Source of the DNA: Stenopsyche tienmushanensis
Lineage: Eukaryota; Arthropoda; Insecta; Trichoptera; Stenopsychidae
Direction: 5' to 3'
DNA: 64,000 bases
Assembly: GCA_008973525.1 (NCBI GenBank)
Contig: WACJ01000304.1
Location: 310,001 to 374,000 of the forward strand
Position numbers and translations under genes: made by a program. A model generated the notes under the pieces. That model made no database searches and was not told where the DNA came from. It saw nothing but the letters and a program-made list of their open reading frames with translations. Below, one piece after another: positions 25,901 to 37,199 of the stretch (positions within the stretch are counted from its first letter, which is position 1; each line of letters opens with the position of its first letter).

Positions 25901-28900
25901 GGGAAGCGATTTGTATGCGTACTGCTAAAACATTGTGGGGAGCTCATAAATAAGGGGGAAGATACTAAATGAATCAATAGTTGATGCCATTATTCTAATG
26001 ACGCATTGAATGATATTTCATCAGCATGAATATCGAATTCGTATGTCGATTTGAAGCTAAAACTAAGAGAATTTATCAAAAAAGTATTGCAAAAATATAA
26101 TTACTTAATGACAATATCATATTCAGTTCAGATATGCTCTTAAATAAGAGTTTGATCTTATTGGAACGAAATCCGAAATAATAATTTTGCCATATACTGC
26201 GCAATATTTTATTCCTGATAGAGTTGAATGAATTATGTATATTCTGAAGAAAATAATAGAATAGATAAATCTGCATTAAAACGTCTATTGATTTGCTAAA
26301 TAAATACAAATTTTGTGAAGGCATTGCCAATCATTTTGATATGGTTTTTAATAGCAATTTTTTTTAAATGTGGTTGCTATTCACACCTTCTGTAGATTTG
26401 AAACAAAGCTGATTAAGTAATCAGATATGATATTGGTCCTTATTAAATAATATCATAAATTTCGGAAAGATTTTCAGCACAGGAATAATATATGTACTGA
26501 AGTCCTACGAAATGAATCATGGCTGTTTCCACGAGAGGAATGAACTTCGCCATCGATCCTACAGGTTGAATAACATGTGACACGAGCTGATAATAATTTA
26601 CATAGGGTTTAACATCTTATATTTAAGACGGTAAGTCGTTAATGATGTATGCATATAAATAGTCGATGTATCGAATTCAAATCGGATTCATAATAAAAAC
26701 ATTTAGATTTGAAAAAAACACTTTAGGAAGTACCTTCTTAGCGAATCAAACTCATCGGTTTTTTTTCGGATATAATTATTTCAACATGGAAATATTGCGG
26801 ATTTAATACATATTACTCTTTATTAAATCATGTGAACTTACAGATGTATTTATGGCATATACACGTTTTTCGGATGTTTCCTGTCTGGTTCAGGTACTTC
26901 AATGTTTTGTGCGGACGGTGGGTGATGGGTTGGTTGCTAAGCTACCCCCTAGGCTTCCAACGAATGGGGTGGTGATCTATAGATGTAGTGGCGACTGACG
27001 CAATAACTCCATTAAAGAGCAGGGTTGATAATCAAATCATACGTTTCACATGCAGTAAATTTATTTTGCGACGCAGTAAGCATTTAGTCGAGCGTATACC
27101 TTATTTTGATGGACGTGTTATAGCATGTTTAAAATGTATTATGATCCATTTTAATGGATCAAACATTAGTACTGGACTCAAATAAGGGTTATATAAAACG
27201 CTCTAATACGTATGTTTTTATGCTAAATATTTACGATATGCATCAACGTTCATTTCGCGATGACATGATAATATTGCCGCTGTTGAATTAGATTAAAATA
27301 TATTTAAATTTTTTTTTTGGAATGAAACTAAAATGGAATATTATAAAATTTACTATTTTTTAGGTATGCCAATATTTGAATATAAAAAGGGAGGTTTTAA
27401 ACGCAGTGGTTTACACGCTGTTCGAACGCGATTGAGACAACAAAGCACCCCTTCGTTCGAAGGGAAATTAATACTCATTTCAAGCGAACTGTCACGATTT
27501 TTGAAACCAGATGCTTTGTTGGAGATTAAATTATGAGCAGTTAATACTCGTATTTAATGAGAAATAACCGCAAACTATCAATCAACACGAACCTTTAACA
27601 AAACATTAATAATCCTCTTCGTATTGCAATAGATTAGCAAACGTATAAACTCATTTTAAATACTCAAATATATATTGTTTTAAAAAAATCGCTATACATT
27701 TAAAACGTCATATTTCTATGTTAAATTTATGCAAAATAATGTATAGTAACATAAAGAATCGAATTATTTACTGACAATATAACATATGTAGCACATATAA
27801 CATATGGTAGCATATATAACATATGGCAGAAATTAAAATCAAGCATATTTTTTGCAAAATATGGTGATATAATTTTATCATAAATAAAAGTATTGTAACT
27901 GTATTGTATTCACTGTCTTTGATTATTCGTTAGTTAACATATTATTTTCCATTTCTACTTCTACGTAGGGCATATGAAGCACAATTTTCATACAGGCGAC
28001 CGATGTAATATAAATAATTAATTGTAGGTATAATAATTAAAAGTAAATGTGTATAATAATAGAATTTATAAAAGATATGGACTTGGTGCTTATTGGCTGA
28101 AAATTGGGGAGTCCTAGCTTATAGTAGATAACACTGGGAAACGAATTGAAATCTGGGAATTCCAGTTTGAGTACATAACAAATATATAAGAAGAGTTAAC
28201 CTAAATAAAATACATTAAAATGGCTTAAAATGGCAAGCTGGATTTTGGGTTGATAATAATATTATGAGTGCCAGTTAGTTCGGTCCGTTTTCAAACGATA
28301 GCTGTTATGAATGTTTCACAGTGACAGCTGATTTCAATGGTTTCAGAAAGGTTAGAAATCTGTCAATACTATTCAGTTTCATTAACTAGGCAGCATTTGT
28401 GGGAGAGAAGTGCAGTTAAAACGCATCGAATGCTTGTGGAAGCTTATGCTAAAAATGCTCCAACTGATAAATCATATAGGAAATGATTTCGATATTTCAA
28501 GAGTGGTGATCTCAGTATTGAAGACAAGTCTCACTCTGAAAATCCAAAAACATTCGAATACAAAGAATTGGAGGCATTACTCGATGAAGATCCAAGTCAA
28601 ACGCAAAATGAGCTTGCAGAATCATTGGGAGTGTCTCAACAAGCAGTTTCTATACGATTGAAATTCATGGAAATGGTTCAAAAGCATGGCAATTGGGTGC
28701 TTTATGAACCGAATTCCGATTCCAGTCCAGATTCTGGACTCTTATTATGAAGGCTCGGGTTCAAATTCAGATTGTGAAACAAATTTCACCGTGCCAACAA
28801 ATTTGAGAGATCGGAAATATTAATATTTCTGATCGTCTCAATCCAGGTTTACCCTGATTTCCTGAATTTGAAAAAGTAAATTTTGAGGCGATTAATAAAG

Positions 28901-31900
28901 TCGTGCAGGGACGCACATGAGTGAGTGATTGAATTTGCAACAATAACTTAATTATAATTTATATATTTATAATGATAATTTCGCTATTCACTCATAGATT
29001 CCCTCCTCTCCCACTTTTCCAAATAATCCTGTCCTTACTTTACCACGTGTGGAAGACAAAGGGAAACCACCACATTAAATCTTTTCCCTAGTAAAATATC
29101 CTTTGGATATCGCCTATGTCCGATGGTTTGGATATGGCACATTAAGAAGAATTGCCATAATGCTAGATTTATCAATGAACACCAACAAACGAAACAATGT
29201 TGGTATTGATTCGTTAAACTCGTTCTTGGATTATGATTATATTGGCTCAGATTAAAATCCTGATTTTTAAATATATATTTCTTCCGAATTAATACTTTCG
29301 ATCTATCGTGTCGATTCAGATTTAATCTGAATCTGTAAAGGTAAATATTGAGAGGTTCATAAATTCAAGCAGGATCGCCTTATAATTTCGAATACAATTA
29401 GAAAAGTAATTACCTGTGAAAAGCGTGGATAGCCATTATTTAAATTATTAAAAGCATTTCTAATGGAGATCGTTTAGGATTTGACATCTTGAAAATGATC
29501 GAGCACAAATACACAAATATCAGTATTTGATATAAAATTTTATACCATTATTTTAATACAAATTTAAATACCACTATTTATGAAATTTTTAACCACAATT
29601 CATATTGAAAACGATTGAAAATCAGACGTGCTTGTAATAGAACCATTTAATTTTCTTTGAGACTAATAACAGTATTATTAAATGAAAAATTCAATTTTGG
29701 TCCTGATTGACTAAAACGAGGGTCTCGAAATATTATGCACCCCTATAATTATTTTAATTCCCATTCATTTAAAGTCAGAACGCTTCATAGATATCCATGC
29801 ATATGATTTGAGGTCATCCATTCACCTCAGTATTTATCTCTATGAAATATAATTTCCAAAGCCTAAAGCTTAAATTCGCTAAATGTTTGCTTGCTAAAGC
29901 TTGCTCGTCTCGTATGTGGGGATTTGATTTTCATTCAGTACTGCGTAATTGCAATTATCCATTCGGGATGATCGGCCAAAGACTCACCCGATAAATTCCA
30001 AATCCAATTTATTTGACGATGGTCCTTTTAAGTGATCCTGACAAATTAAATCTGCTTAACATTCAAATTCGTTTTTAACACTTCCTTTTATTCATCTTAA
30101 TTAATAATCGACTGAATCAAACCCTTGTCTCAAATGATTGTAATCAATATACAACACGGTTTTTATTTAGAAACGTATGAGATGACATGTGGCGACTCAC
30201 CGGTGAGACGCTATGTTTTTTCCGTAGAAAAACAAATATTTTTTAATATCTAATTAATTTGATATGCAATCTTGGTGTTTCCATTATATTTTAAAAGAAA
30301 TTCAACAATGGTCATCAGGGCTGCCCATTGAATGATCTTTGCTGTGTAATTGAATTTATTTTGGGATTTATTGGTCAGAATGCCTTGTAAAAAATTGTTC
30401 TCATCACTATTATTAGTGAATTTAAACAACCTTAAATAAATAATCATTTTTAATAGTGTGTATGTAATATTAACAAAAAAATAATATTATGTTGTGACAA
30501 CCCTGAACAAGAAATGCTCAAAACCCGTAAATGACCCCGCAGAACAGCATATGGTATAAAGAAATGTGCTAGGACAGACAAATCGCCTTAAGACAATAAA
30601 ATATATTATAAAAATCAAAAAATCTTGACAGGTTATAAATAAATTCAGGATTGGCAAAATACACGATGAAAATAAAAGCACAGTTTGGACAGTATTAATA
30701 AGCAACGTTCCTTATGGATGACCTTGAGGGAATATTCACTGTTTGAATGATGTTAGGGAATACAGATTAAATAGCATGGACAAAATAAGAACATCAGTCG
30801 AAAAGTTCATAAATTATTGAATATATTATAGAAAGACATATAAAGCAAGGGTGCCCAAGCTTTTATTGTCTTGGGAGCCACTTTTGAATTTAATTTCTCC
30901 CACAACGGGAGGGGGCGAAAGGATTAGGGATGCCTTCTATGTCGCAAACTGGCAACGATCGCGAGGCACGTGGCCTACATCTGAGGTGGCGATCTGTTGC
31001 GGGACCGTTATGTACATTATCCTCGTCCTAAGGCTATTTCTTTTCTTCTTTATTTTGCCCGTCTTCCGGTTCATCCGGGCGGGTCTTAATCATCAAAAGT
31101 ATGGCGAGCTTAAAGCCGACCAAACTGTCGACGACAGAAAATTCGTATTAAGCCAAAACTATGTCATTCTATCACGCGTTAACGCGGGTACGGACTGTAA
31201 GGTGTTAACGAAGATAATATTTATTTCAATAAAACCCAATAATTAATTTACAAAAAACTACACAATAAAATTAAACATTAGCATTTTACTGCGATAAAAT
31301 AGTTCATAGTTTACATATGTTACAGCCAAAAACGCAAAGCAAAATATTTTGTCGTATATCTAGGACAATGGGTACCCATAGGCTATTTGTGTCTCAATAT
31401 ATCGATCCAAGCATGACAAAAGTTGTCCAACGGTCAAAATATTAGATTATTCGTATTAATCATATGGTTGCGCTAATTTCCGTTGTAAATTGGCATGTTT
31501 AGATGCTGTTCTTATTTATGTAACACATAAACGTTTTGGCACCGTAGCTCAAGAACAAAGCTACTGAGGTAATATTTTATAAGCGCTCAAATGTAAAAAT
31601 TGTATAGCAATATTTTGATACAATTTGTGTATATAAGATCAACACAACTACATCAGGGGGCGGACGCAGGTAGAAGAATATATTTTTCGTGTAGCAATGA
31701 CAAGACAATGGAATTATTTTGATTTTCATGTTTCAATTCGTACAATGAACGAGAATAGCTCACGAAATAACAAGATCTTTTTTTTTGTAAGAACACCCTT
31801 AGTATGCTTTTGATTTTGCATTGAAAACTAATTAAGTACCATTCATCATCAGCAATTTTTAAATTTAGTTTTCCAAGTAACGTACGCAATATGTGAACGT

Positions 31901-34900
31901 TAATGAATGAATTCCAAGAAATACATTCTATTGAACACTTTTAAACACCATTAATATTAACGACGCGCTACCTCAAGTTCGCACCGACTCACGTTGTTTA
32001 TACATTTTTTTATCTGAAGAACTTCTATCTAAAATTAATCAATATAAGTTTGTATAAATGTTAAATAGCAAACACAACATTACAACAATCAAAATTTTGA
32101 GACATTTTTTTGCAGTCAGATTGTATCGAGACACGGTTCAGGAGACATGCATTTTTATTAAAATTGAAATAAGCATTATATATGTTTTAATCCTGAAATA
32201 TTATTTATCATTATTTGAAACCAATATCAAAACAAATACATTTAAACCTTTTTTTGTGTGGTAGATACGTTCCGCGGAAAATCGCGCAAAAAAGCTATGA
32301 CTTGCACAAAAAAAGTGAAGATGTGTTCCATGGATTTTAAAAATCGCATAAATCTGAAACAGCCATATAAAATATACCTAAAATCGCACAAAAAAAAATT
32401 AATAAAAAATCAAGAAAAACATAAGGCAATAAAAAATAACATTTTAAGCATGTCTTGCATCATTGATAAAATTTTAAGAATGTCTAACATCTGGCATCTT
32501 TAATACCAAACATCTGCCAGAGAAATAATAATTATTTTAATTACAAACTATCATAGCTGTATGATAATTTTCGTTGTGACTTTCGATATGTTAGTATGGG
32601 TAGTGTCAATCTCATTATTGTTCTGTATAGATTTTCTCTTTTTAGCAATATAATTCTTAATTAGTAATTATGTCGTTATAGTCCCTAACTCAAAAAAAAA
32701 AATATTTTCACAAAATTTTTGACCTTATTTTTTCAGTTTTAATTTTTTTTTAAATGGTTAAAAATTAAATTTTAACATAAATTTGGTAGGAACAATAGAA
32801 GATTATATGGGAAAGGTTCGAACTTAACTTGAAGTAAATCAATTGATTAAAACTTTAGATATCATGTCAACCGCATTGAAAAAAGTAATTTCGAGTAAAA
32901 CGCATTTAAAGATTTTTCTTTCCGGTAGAACTGACTTAGTTTCCGCCTCACTAAAATAGCTATAACTCTGTAAGTAATTTGAATTTCGAAAAATTCTTTG
33001 GAAGATGTATTTTTAACAGTTGAAACATTAAAAAAATGCAAAAAAAACAAAAATATTTTTTTCCTGTGGAAAATCCCGCATAACTTCGAAATCGCACAAA
33101 AAGAGATTTGAGTGTAGTTTGATGATTTGATCATGAATTTATTTTCATAAATAAAATATTCAGGGACCTTCCTGAAACTAAAATTCACGCCTGAATCAGG
33201 CTATCTTCAAATCAGTAATTGCTAAATAAGGTTTAAAGCCCATGATCACATAGATCATGAACATCTTCATTAAATTTGCGCCAATAAAATGTTTTCAACT
33301 TTTTTTTAAAAGCGCCATGCAATTCGCAATTATTTTTGATTTTGCTCAATGCTATATATTTTGGATGTAGGAGCAATTTGTACCAAAATAATAAATTGTC
33401 CATAGGAGCTTTGTGAAAGAGCTCCTGAATCACTGTACAAAAATAGAAAAAAACCGCACAGAATGTTCCACGATCACAACGCTTAGTGGGAGGCGCATTT
33501 ATAAAATACTAACCAGTGATGATCAAAATAATATATTTATATTGCTAGCAAAAAGTACTAACACCGCGAAATTAATAGCATTACATTACATGGAGAATCA
33601 AAACAAGTCTAAATAACTCATTAAGGCCTTTTTTATAGTAAGGATATTTTGTTGGTTTTATTATAAATATATGAACAAACATACGAACATCGATTTTTAT
33701 ATATAAGATCTACTTAAAGTTAATTGCACTATACTTATATTATTTGAGAAAGTGCAAACAATATGTTGGAAAAGTTTTATCGCAATTGAATGAACGGCAT
33801 GACAGCGCATTAAATACGAACAAACAAACATTATTTTTTATATATTAAACTATGCTAATGTTACTCGCAAAATTTTTAACAAAAAGTGGACGAAGTTCTA
33901 TCGCAATCCAATGAACAGTATGGCAGCGCATTTCGAACGAACAAAACCCAATTCACTCACATTTTCATAGCCACTCGTTGCCTCAATCATTTGAGTTTTA
34001 TTTTTTAAAGATACACGTTTATATTTTGTATTGAATAATCGGATATTGACTGGTTTGTATACAAGAATTATGCAAGTACAACGCTCAACTAAAAACGTAT
34101 ATCCTAGTGTCGGCGATTTGGTAGCATCTATGGAACGAAATCGTTAACACTTGATCTGGCTAATATATTCGTTTTCGTTTAAATTGTCCCTCAAAAAACA
34201 TGACAATAAATTACGCAGTAGAAGAAAAGAATAATTTGCCGACTGTCTATAAATAAACTCGAACCGAGACAAAATCAATACACACAACCCTCTGTGTACA
34301 AAACATCTGATTTTATTTTTGCACGATTTTGAAATAACGCCATCCAAGAAAACATACCAATTCAACGAAAACTTTGCTTATTTAACTTAAACGCGCTTAA
34401 ATCTTTGATGGAAAAACATCCACAAATAAACTCGACAATATGCAGCTGTATAATTGTGCTCTTTTGAACTTGTTGGGAAAAGAAAAGATGCATTTCGCAT
34501 GCGTAAGTATTTGAATACTGACGGCAATCGTGTATGCATTTTTATACTGATTATTCATAATACATAAATTAAACAAGTATTTAGATTAGTGTATTCATCA
34601 AATAACGATCTGATGATATCTTCGCTTTTTACTGAGCATTCGCTGTTTCAAATTATTGAATCCAGTGTAACGCAGGGAATAAATAATACATCTAGTAGAT
34701 CTACTGTGAACTGTTGTTTTTTGATAAGCTTGGTCGATTGCTCTAATATTAAGGCTTGGAAAGCTTTGCTTCGTCGCTTAGTTAAATTTTTGAGATTAAC
34801 TATTTCACACACTCCCCTCAAATAGTTACTATGCATCATTTATGGATATGATGATTGGCATGCTTCCAACTACTAAAGTAATGGCACAATTCACACGGTT

Positions 34901-36182
34901 CAACTATTAATAGTGGTGCGGAATCTCTTATAAATACATTTCACGGTTATTATCGCGGTTGGAATATTTTTGTCTCGGCACACTTCGAAGCACATCTTTT
35001 TATTGCCCTTATAGATTTGATGTCGAAAAGTTTTGATATGGAAGATTGAAGAGACGCAAAAGGAATGAAGATGGAATTTGGCCCCCTTCGTTGAGGACCC
35101 ATGCATAGAAGTAGACTCGTGATAAATCAGCGCAGGGGCGGAGGTGATGGAAGTGCCAAAATAGAACGAATGTGTAATGGGTACCAAAACTAGAATACAT
35201 CATCGTGTAAACATCTAGATTCTTCCCAAACCGACTTGTATTTCATATCATCAAGATGTTAAAGAAATAATTTTACATCCATACATATATTTAACTCTCT
35301 CTGAGTGCATTTAATATGCACGGATGTATCAAATAACAACAGTAAGCTGAGTTGGCGACCAGAATAAAGACCAAGAAATCTGATGGATTAGTCAAGGCGT
35401 CAAATAATGGTTCATCGAGTGCTAAAAATCCAGTTGAAAATTTGCTGACAACATGATTATTAATGATGAAACAATTAACGAAAAACCCACGCATATTGTT
35501 TAATATTTAAAATCTCATGCCATCAAATGATATAAATTCTATGACGCAAAACATGGATACGCTAAATGCACATGTATGAATAAGAGAAAAAATCTCAAAC
35601 ACATATTTTCTCTACTCGTATCCCTACATGTATAAATAAATTGCGACATTTGGTATTTGGCCAACGGAATACGTAGTTTAATACATAAGAAACTTGTCAT
35701 AGGATGAATTAACCAAACAGAAAATTTATATTATACACAAAAAATCCCAAACGAATCACAGTAGTTCAAATCATTCTTAAACGTAATATAACAACACGTC
35801 ACTCGATAGCTTCGTAGGATGACAAAAGAGTTTTGGTCGATCATACACTGAATTTACATGGGATACCTTAAAGATATCAAAACGCAGTGTATACAACACT
35901 TTGTATTCATATTTCCATCAACACGTTCCATCCTACGAACTTATTGAGTGATGTGTTAATAGACATTCGATGCCAATCAATAGCGATAATTTGTCTACAC
36001 GAGCAGAATATATTTAAACAACGATCATTCATCTCAAAATATAATGCCATGAAATAGGGTTGAATATATTTGCAAAAAAAAAAATGTTGAAAAACGCAGC
36101 ACATGATTACGATTATTATAATATTAAAAATCGCAGCGATTTGTATGAGTAAATTGACACTTACCGTTGATTTGATGCTCAT
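10969..36182 (-). CDS. PHYHD1-like: Phytanoyl-CoA dioxygenase domain protein 1-like, active site replaced
   Basis: Six minus-strand coding exons: 36182-36165 (MSIKST, phase 0), 23702-23562 (phase 0), 20089-19997 (phase 0), 19890-19740 (phase 1), 11471-11226 (phase 1) and 11156-10969, about 278 residues against about 290 for vertebrate PHYHD1. All joins keep frame and alignment: EEGVVVLEGFLSP, DSYFLSSNDKIRYF, INK/IGHALH, PTVVQSML, WIALEDATLENGCLW, AYSFHVVE, ENWLQ. The family are Fe(II)/2-oxoglutarate oxygenases. The expected ligand motif HxD is RQD here (R138, D140), the distal ligand His is Tyr (Y228 in LVYKS), and the 2-oxoglutarate Arg eleven residues later is Gln (Q239); PGSH is also KGSH. 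Orthodox catalysis is therefore unlikely. The exon 19890 acceptor has a weak pyrimidine tract, and the first coding exon is the least certain part. Confidence 0.87.
11662..12187 (+). mobile_element. hAT transposon tail fragment, copy A (in PHYHD1-like intron)
   Basis: Near-identical over about 450 bases to 14105-14600 and 54865-55260, sharing the stretch with CTACCGGTGATGTATTTACT and GTATATAAGTATTCATCTGC. Copy A ends just where the other two enter the hAT C-terminal dimerisation coding region, so its coding part is lost. Confidence 0.6.
12418..12545. repeat. Diverged dispersed repeat (related segment at 20205-20335)
   Basis: Contains GAACTCAAGATGATTAAGTTG followed by a TTCAACCGCTTAA stretch. 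A diverged version (AAACCTAAGATGATTGAGTT) sits at 20280. No coding; class unknown. Confidence 0.3.
12999..13032. repeat. Perfect 16-bp palindrome
   Basis: ATATAAAAAAGCAACG, a TG spacer, then its exact reverse complement. Non-coding, within an intron of the PHYHD1-like gene. Confidence 0.8.
13565..14100. repeat. hAT-like subterminal repeats
   Basis: 13570-13640 has the AACCGTTAAAACCGAACCG type of sequence, and 13990-14060 repeats CCCGGGAT/ATCCCGAA several times on both strands. A similar CCCGGGATT cluster lies at 55375-55440, beside another hAT tail. These are likely subterminal regions of the same hAT family as the adjacent fragment. Confidence 0.4.
14101..14690 (+). mobile_element. hAT transposase tail fragment, copy B
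   Basis: The 3' half encodes the hAT C-terminal dimerisation motif, PPTSVEAERAFSATSCL then SRLNDETLDALMLLRAYF, ending near 14687. The upstream 450 bases, including a (TA)n tract at 14190-14210, match copies at 11.7 and 54.9 kb. The N-terminal and catalytic parts are absent. Confidence 0.75.
14700..15500. other. Intronic AT-rich stretch, nothing recognised
   Basis: A frame at 14688-14885 is low-complexity and unconvincing. No repeat boundary seen. Confidence 0.4.
15851..16445 (+). mobile_element. Truncated mariner, family 2
   Basis: Left terminus TTAGATAAAGCGGATAGAAA with TA before it, nearly identical to the complete copy at 44883. It encodes MSKPEIDETQ, KKFKSGDRDVKNK and LRKTIMELSLDIG, the helix-turn-helix part of a mariner transposase, with deletions and stops. 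The right terminus is missing; sequence diverges near 16445, where the retrotransposon begins. Confidence 0.7.
16500..18310 (+). mobile_element. RTE-like non-LTR retrotransposon, internally deleted
   Basis: GC-richer than its host. Plus-strand frames give an apurinic endonuclease-like domain: GSWNVRIWNGSEGFDATIREL, MAAIQEHRL, then LLGDLNAKVGREIF, TWLSADGVTRNQIDHVLVD and SNHCLVKI. A linker rich in Arg follows (GWFDEDCRRT, YKSIKNLC) and the beginning of the RT (GIPAEFLKWGGRPLL, with a frameshift near 18060). The frame then jumps at about 18200 to KTKLMTVSRVNT and IERVQDFKYL, so the RT core with its catalytic Asp pair is deleted. Several stops separate the frames. The clade is inferred from this order; another fragment lies at 60.2-60.85 kb. 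Confidence 0.75.
18780..20340. other. Intronic stretch around PHYHD1-like exons
   Basis: Apart from the coding exons 19890-19740 and 20089-19997, only AT-rich intron is seen. Confidence 0.4.
20345..21400 (+). mobile_element. Mutator-like element remnant
   Basis: Plus-strand 20691-20933 encodes SPGKLNVNGIIEMFTRSEEL and KYANYIGDGDIKIFKSI, resembling the transposase-like proteins of arthropod Mutator-type elements (a GDGD motif after a SxGxxE-type helix). After a stop and frame shift, 21045-21240 gives MMGITIGPQAKI and KKARLAQRLKR, the basic tail. Flanking parts (GGGACTTTTCTACCTTGTTG near 20350; ACGCGTTTTTCTCGAAACCA near 21305) recur at 46.4-46.85 and 49.9-50.2 kb as element ends. No intact frame remains. 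Confidence 0.5.
21410..23560. other. Intronic stretch with no recognised feature
   Basis: A run of 11 C lies at about 21709-21719. At 22035 (minus) a good acceptor, TTATTTTCAG, is followed by an open frame starting MASDRDPLVRHINGPKSG to 21850, but it matches nothing I know and the PHYHD1 alignment leaves no room for it. Confidence 0.35.
23770..25270. other. Intronic AT-rich stretch, nothing recognised
   Basis: Lies in the large intron upstream of the PHYHD1-like exon at 23702. No repeats or coding motifs found. Confidence 0.45.
25275..26050 (+). mobile_element. Tigger transposase fragment with left end
   Basis: TA then TGCACTCATCCCTTGATTTA at 25275 is the family terminus. 25390-25860 encodes the second half of a pogo/Tigger DDE domain: HWMSNKKAWM, then LLDNAPSHP (second catalytic Asp) and LPPNTTSLIQPLDQGVI (third), then IEGNASLTILEAWKNF. 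Stops split it near 25519 and 25760. Relics of the C-terminal region continue to about 26050. No right terminus was found. Confidence 0.75.
26060..28370. other. Intronic stretch; short AT repeat at 27780-27825
   Basis: At 27780-27825 a unit of about 19 bases (ATAACATATG plus GTAGCAYAT) occurs about 2.5 times. A frame at 27366-27536 (FKRSGLHAVRTRL) is slightly GC-richer but unrecognised. Nothing else. Confidence 0.35.
28385..28720 (+). mobile_element. Mariner transposase fragment, family 3
   Basis: Across two frames it gives HRMLVEAYAKNAPTDKSYR, FRYFKSGDLSIEDK, LEALLDEDPSQTQNELAES, LGVSQQAVSIRL and HGNWVLYE, the paired helix-turn-helix and linker of a mauritiana/irritans-type mariner transposase. 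Only the N-terminal half is present; the WVLYE stretch sits where the catalytic domain starts. No termini seen. Confidence 0.75.
28727..28870. repeat. Dispersed repeat, copy 1 (second copy 44600-44720)
   Basis: Shares TTCTGGACT, AAGGCTCGGGTTCAA, ACAAATTTGAGA and a CCAGRTTTAACC/TACC segment in the same order with 44600-44720. Non-coding. Confidence 0.45.
28880..30840. other. Intronic AT-rich stretch
   Basis: Nothing recognised. GACTCACCGGTGAG at 30194-30207 is a short palindrome also present, as GACTCGCCGGTGAGTC, in the small element near 59.09 kb. Confidence 0.4.
30845..31250. repeat. GC-richer unidentified repeat
   Basis: Starts GGGTGCCCAAGCTTTTATTG with GGGAGCCAC nearby, like ends of some hAT MITEs. 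It contains a small hairpin (GCCCG...CGGGC, 31059-31080) and ends in AATAAAACCCAATAATTAAT. An open frame of 131 codons covers it but has no recognisable motif. Its base composition is clearly unlike the intron around it. Confidence 0.35.
31260..32240. other. Intronic stretch, nothing recognised
   Basis: AT-rich, no motif found. Confidence 0.4.
32247..33118. mobile_element. Non-autonomous Tigger-related element
   Basis: The left part shares GGTAGATACGTTCCG with the Tigger copy at 43396 and repeats short AAATCGCRCAAAAAA units. The right part (33061-33118) carries GGAAAATCCCGCATAACTTC and AAATCGCACAAAAAGAG in the opposite sense, giving imperfect inverted ends. The interior is low-complexity AT. 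No transposase. Confidence 0.4.
33770..33955 (-). repeat. Helitron-like module, two diverged copies in tandem
   Basis: Reverse-complement copies of the 10350-10430 module: TTTTATCGCAATTGAATGAA with GACAGCGCATTAAATACGAA at 33776, and TTCTATCGCAATCCAATGAA with GGCAGCGCATTTCGAACGAA at 33896. Confidence 0.5.
33960..35790. other. Intronic stretch, nothing recognised
   Basis: Small open frames on both strands, none with recognisable motifs. Confidence 0.4.
35793..35957. mobile_element. 165-bp MITE with mariner-type termini
   Basis: The left end AACACGTCACTCGATAGCTT continues CGTAGGATG. The right end, read in reverse, is AACACATCACTCAATAAGTT then CGTAGGATG: 29-bp inverted repeats with about four mismatches. 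The same terminus opens the mariner remnant at 61986 and a second MITE at 54178. Confidence 0.7.
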
Positions 36183-36203
36183 CTTGGATCTTGGATCGTT
36201 GAT
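36165..36203 (-). other. Second exon of the PHYHD1-like gene (start codon exon)
   Basis: A 39-base exon between a good acceptor (TTTTTTAG) and donor (ACG/GTAAGT). It holds the first ATG after an in-frame TAG in the noncoding exon upstream. The six codons MSIKST join in phase 0 to the exon at 23702, which itself begins with ATG; translation could also start there. Confidence 0.55.
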
Positions 36204-37042
36204 CTAAAAAACAGAAAAATGCGTTAATATCCTATCGATTTATCGAGGCGATGAAAGCTGGTTGTATTTAAAGGCTGAATACTAAAAAAGTGTAGCGATA
36301 TTCAGCTGTCTCAAAAAGGAGTGCATTTTGAAATTTCGATTTAATCGATCGTTTTTATCGAAAATTTAATTTATGCGACATCATTAATTAAAAAACGCTT
36401 GGGAATTAAAAAGTAAAATGTCATGGGATTTGATAAATCTGTGGCATCGTTCCAATGATGCGACGACTCATCAAGAAATCATCCGTTGAAATTCTCGATT
36501 ATAATCTTTGTTCCGTTGAAAAATTTCTGTTGCGTATTTGAGAATCAATACGAATGTATAAACAGCATGAATGTTGTTGGGTGATTTTGAGGATTTATTA
36601 TAGTCATCAACGTTCATTATAATGGATGCTGTTAATCAAGCATTCTTATATACGATACGTTGCAAACGGCAATAGGAAATGAATTTTAAATTTTAAAAAT
36701 CAGATTTAATGAAAATATCCAATATTTAGTCTCTATGTATCTAAAATCTTATATCTTTCAAACTTCAATTAAAATTTTATCAGTTTCAAATCCTAGTCTA
36801 AGTAGTTTAAATCTGAATGATAATCTTCAATTTATCAAATAAGCTTTTAAAAATTATTGATTTATTTATTTTAAAATTATTTATTGATCGATTTTATAAA
36901 TTTTCATAATAGTGCATTGTCAAAAAAACCGCATATTTTGGCCATAATGTTGTTAATAAAATATTTAAAAGTGTGTAACTAATAATAAAAACGTTCGATT
37001 CGATGGAAAATAACTATTTTATAAAGTAAAAAGTCAATTTAC

Positions 37043-37101
37043 CTTGTTCTGACCCGATGAACGGACGAACTACACTCTCACAAGGCAAACGCCAAATGAC
37101 T
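37043..37101 (-). promoter_or_regulatory. Noncoding first exon and initiator of the PHYHD1-like gene
   Basis: Minus-strand TCAGTC at 37103-37098 matches the arthropod initiator. The proposed exon ends GAACAAG/GTAAAT at 37043 and contains no ATG; an in-frame TAG (in GTGTAGTTC) precedes the start codon. TATAAATA at 37177-37170 is about 70 bases upstream, too far to pair with this initiator, so a second start nearer 37145 is possible. Confidence 0.45.
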
Positions 37102-37199
37102 GACAACAACAAGATGGTTCAAAAATAGCCTCTGTCGGTCACATCATTTTTTAAAACATCGCCGGGCTATATTTATAAGATGCAGCCAGCACTGCAGTG

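Noticed and set aside
30851..31246. 131-codon frame as a membrane protein gene
   Set aside because: The hydrophobic stretch is a pyrimidine-rich repeat segment; start and end lie inside a repeat-like block with no splice or promoter support.
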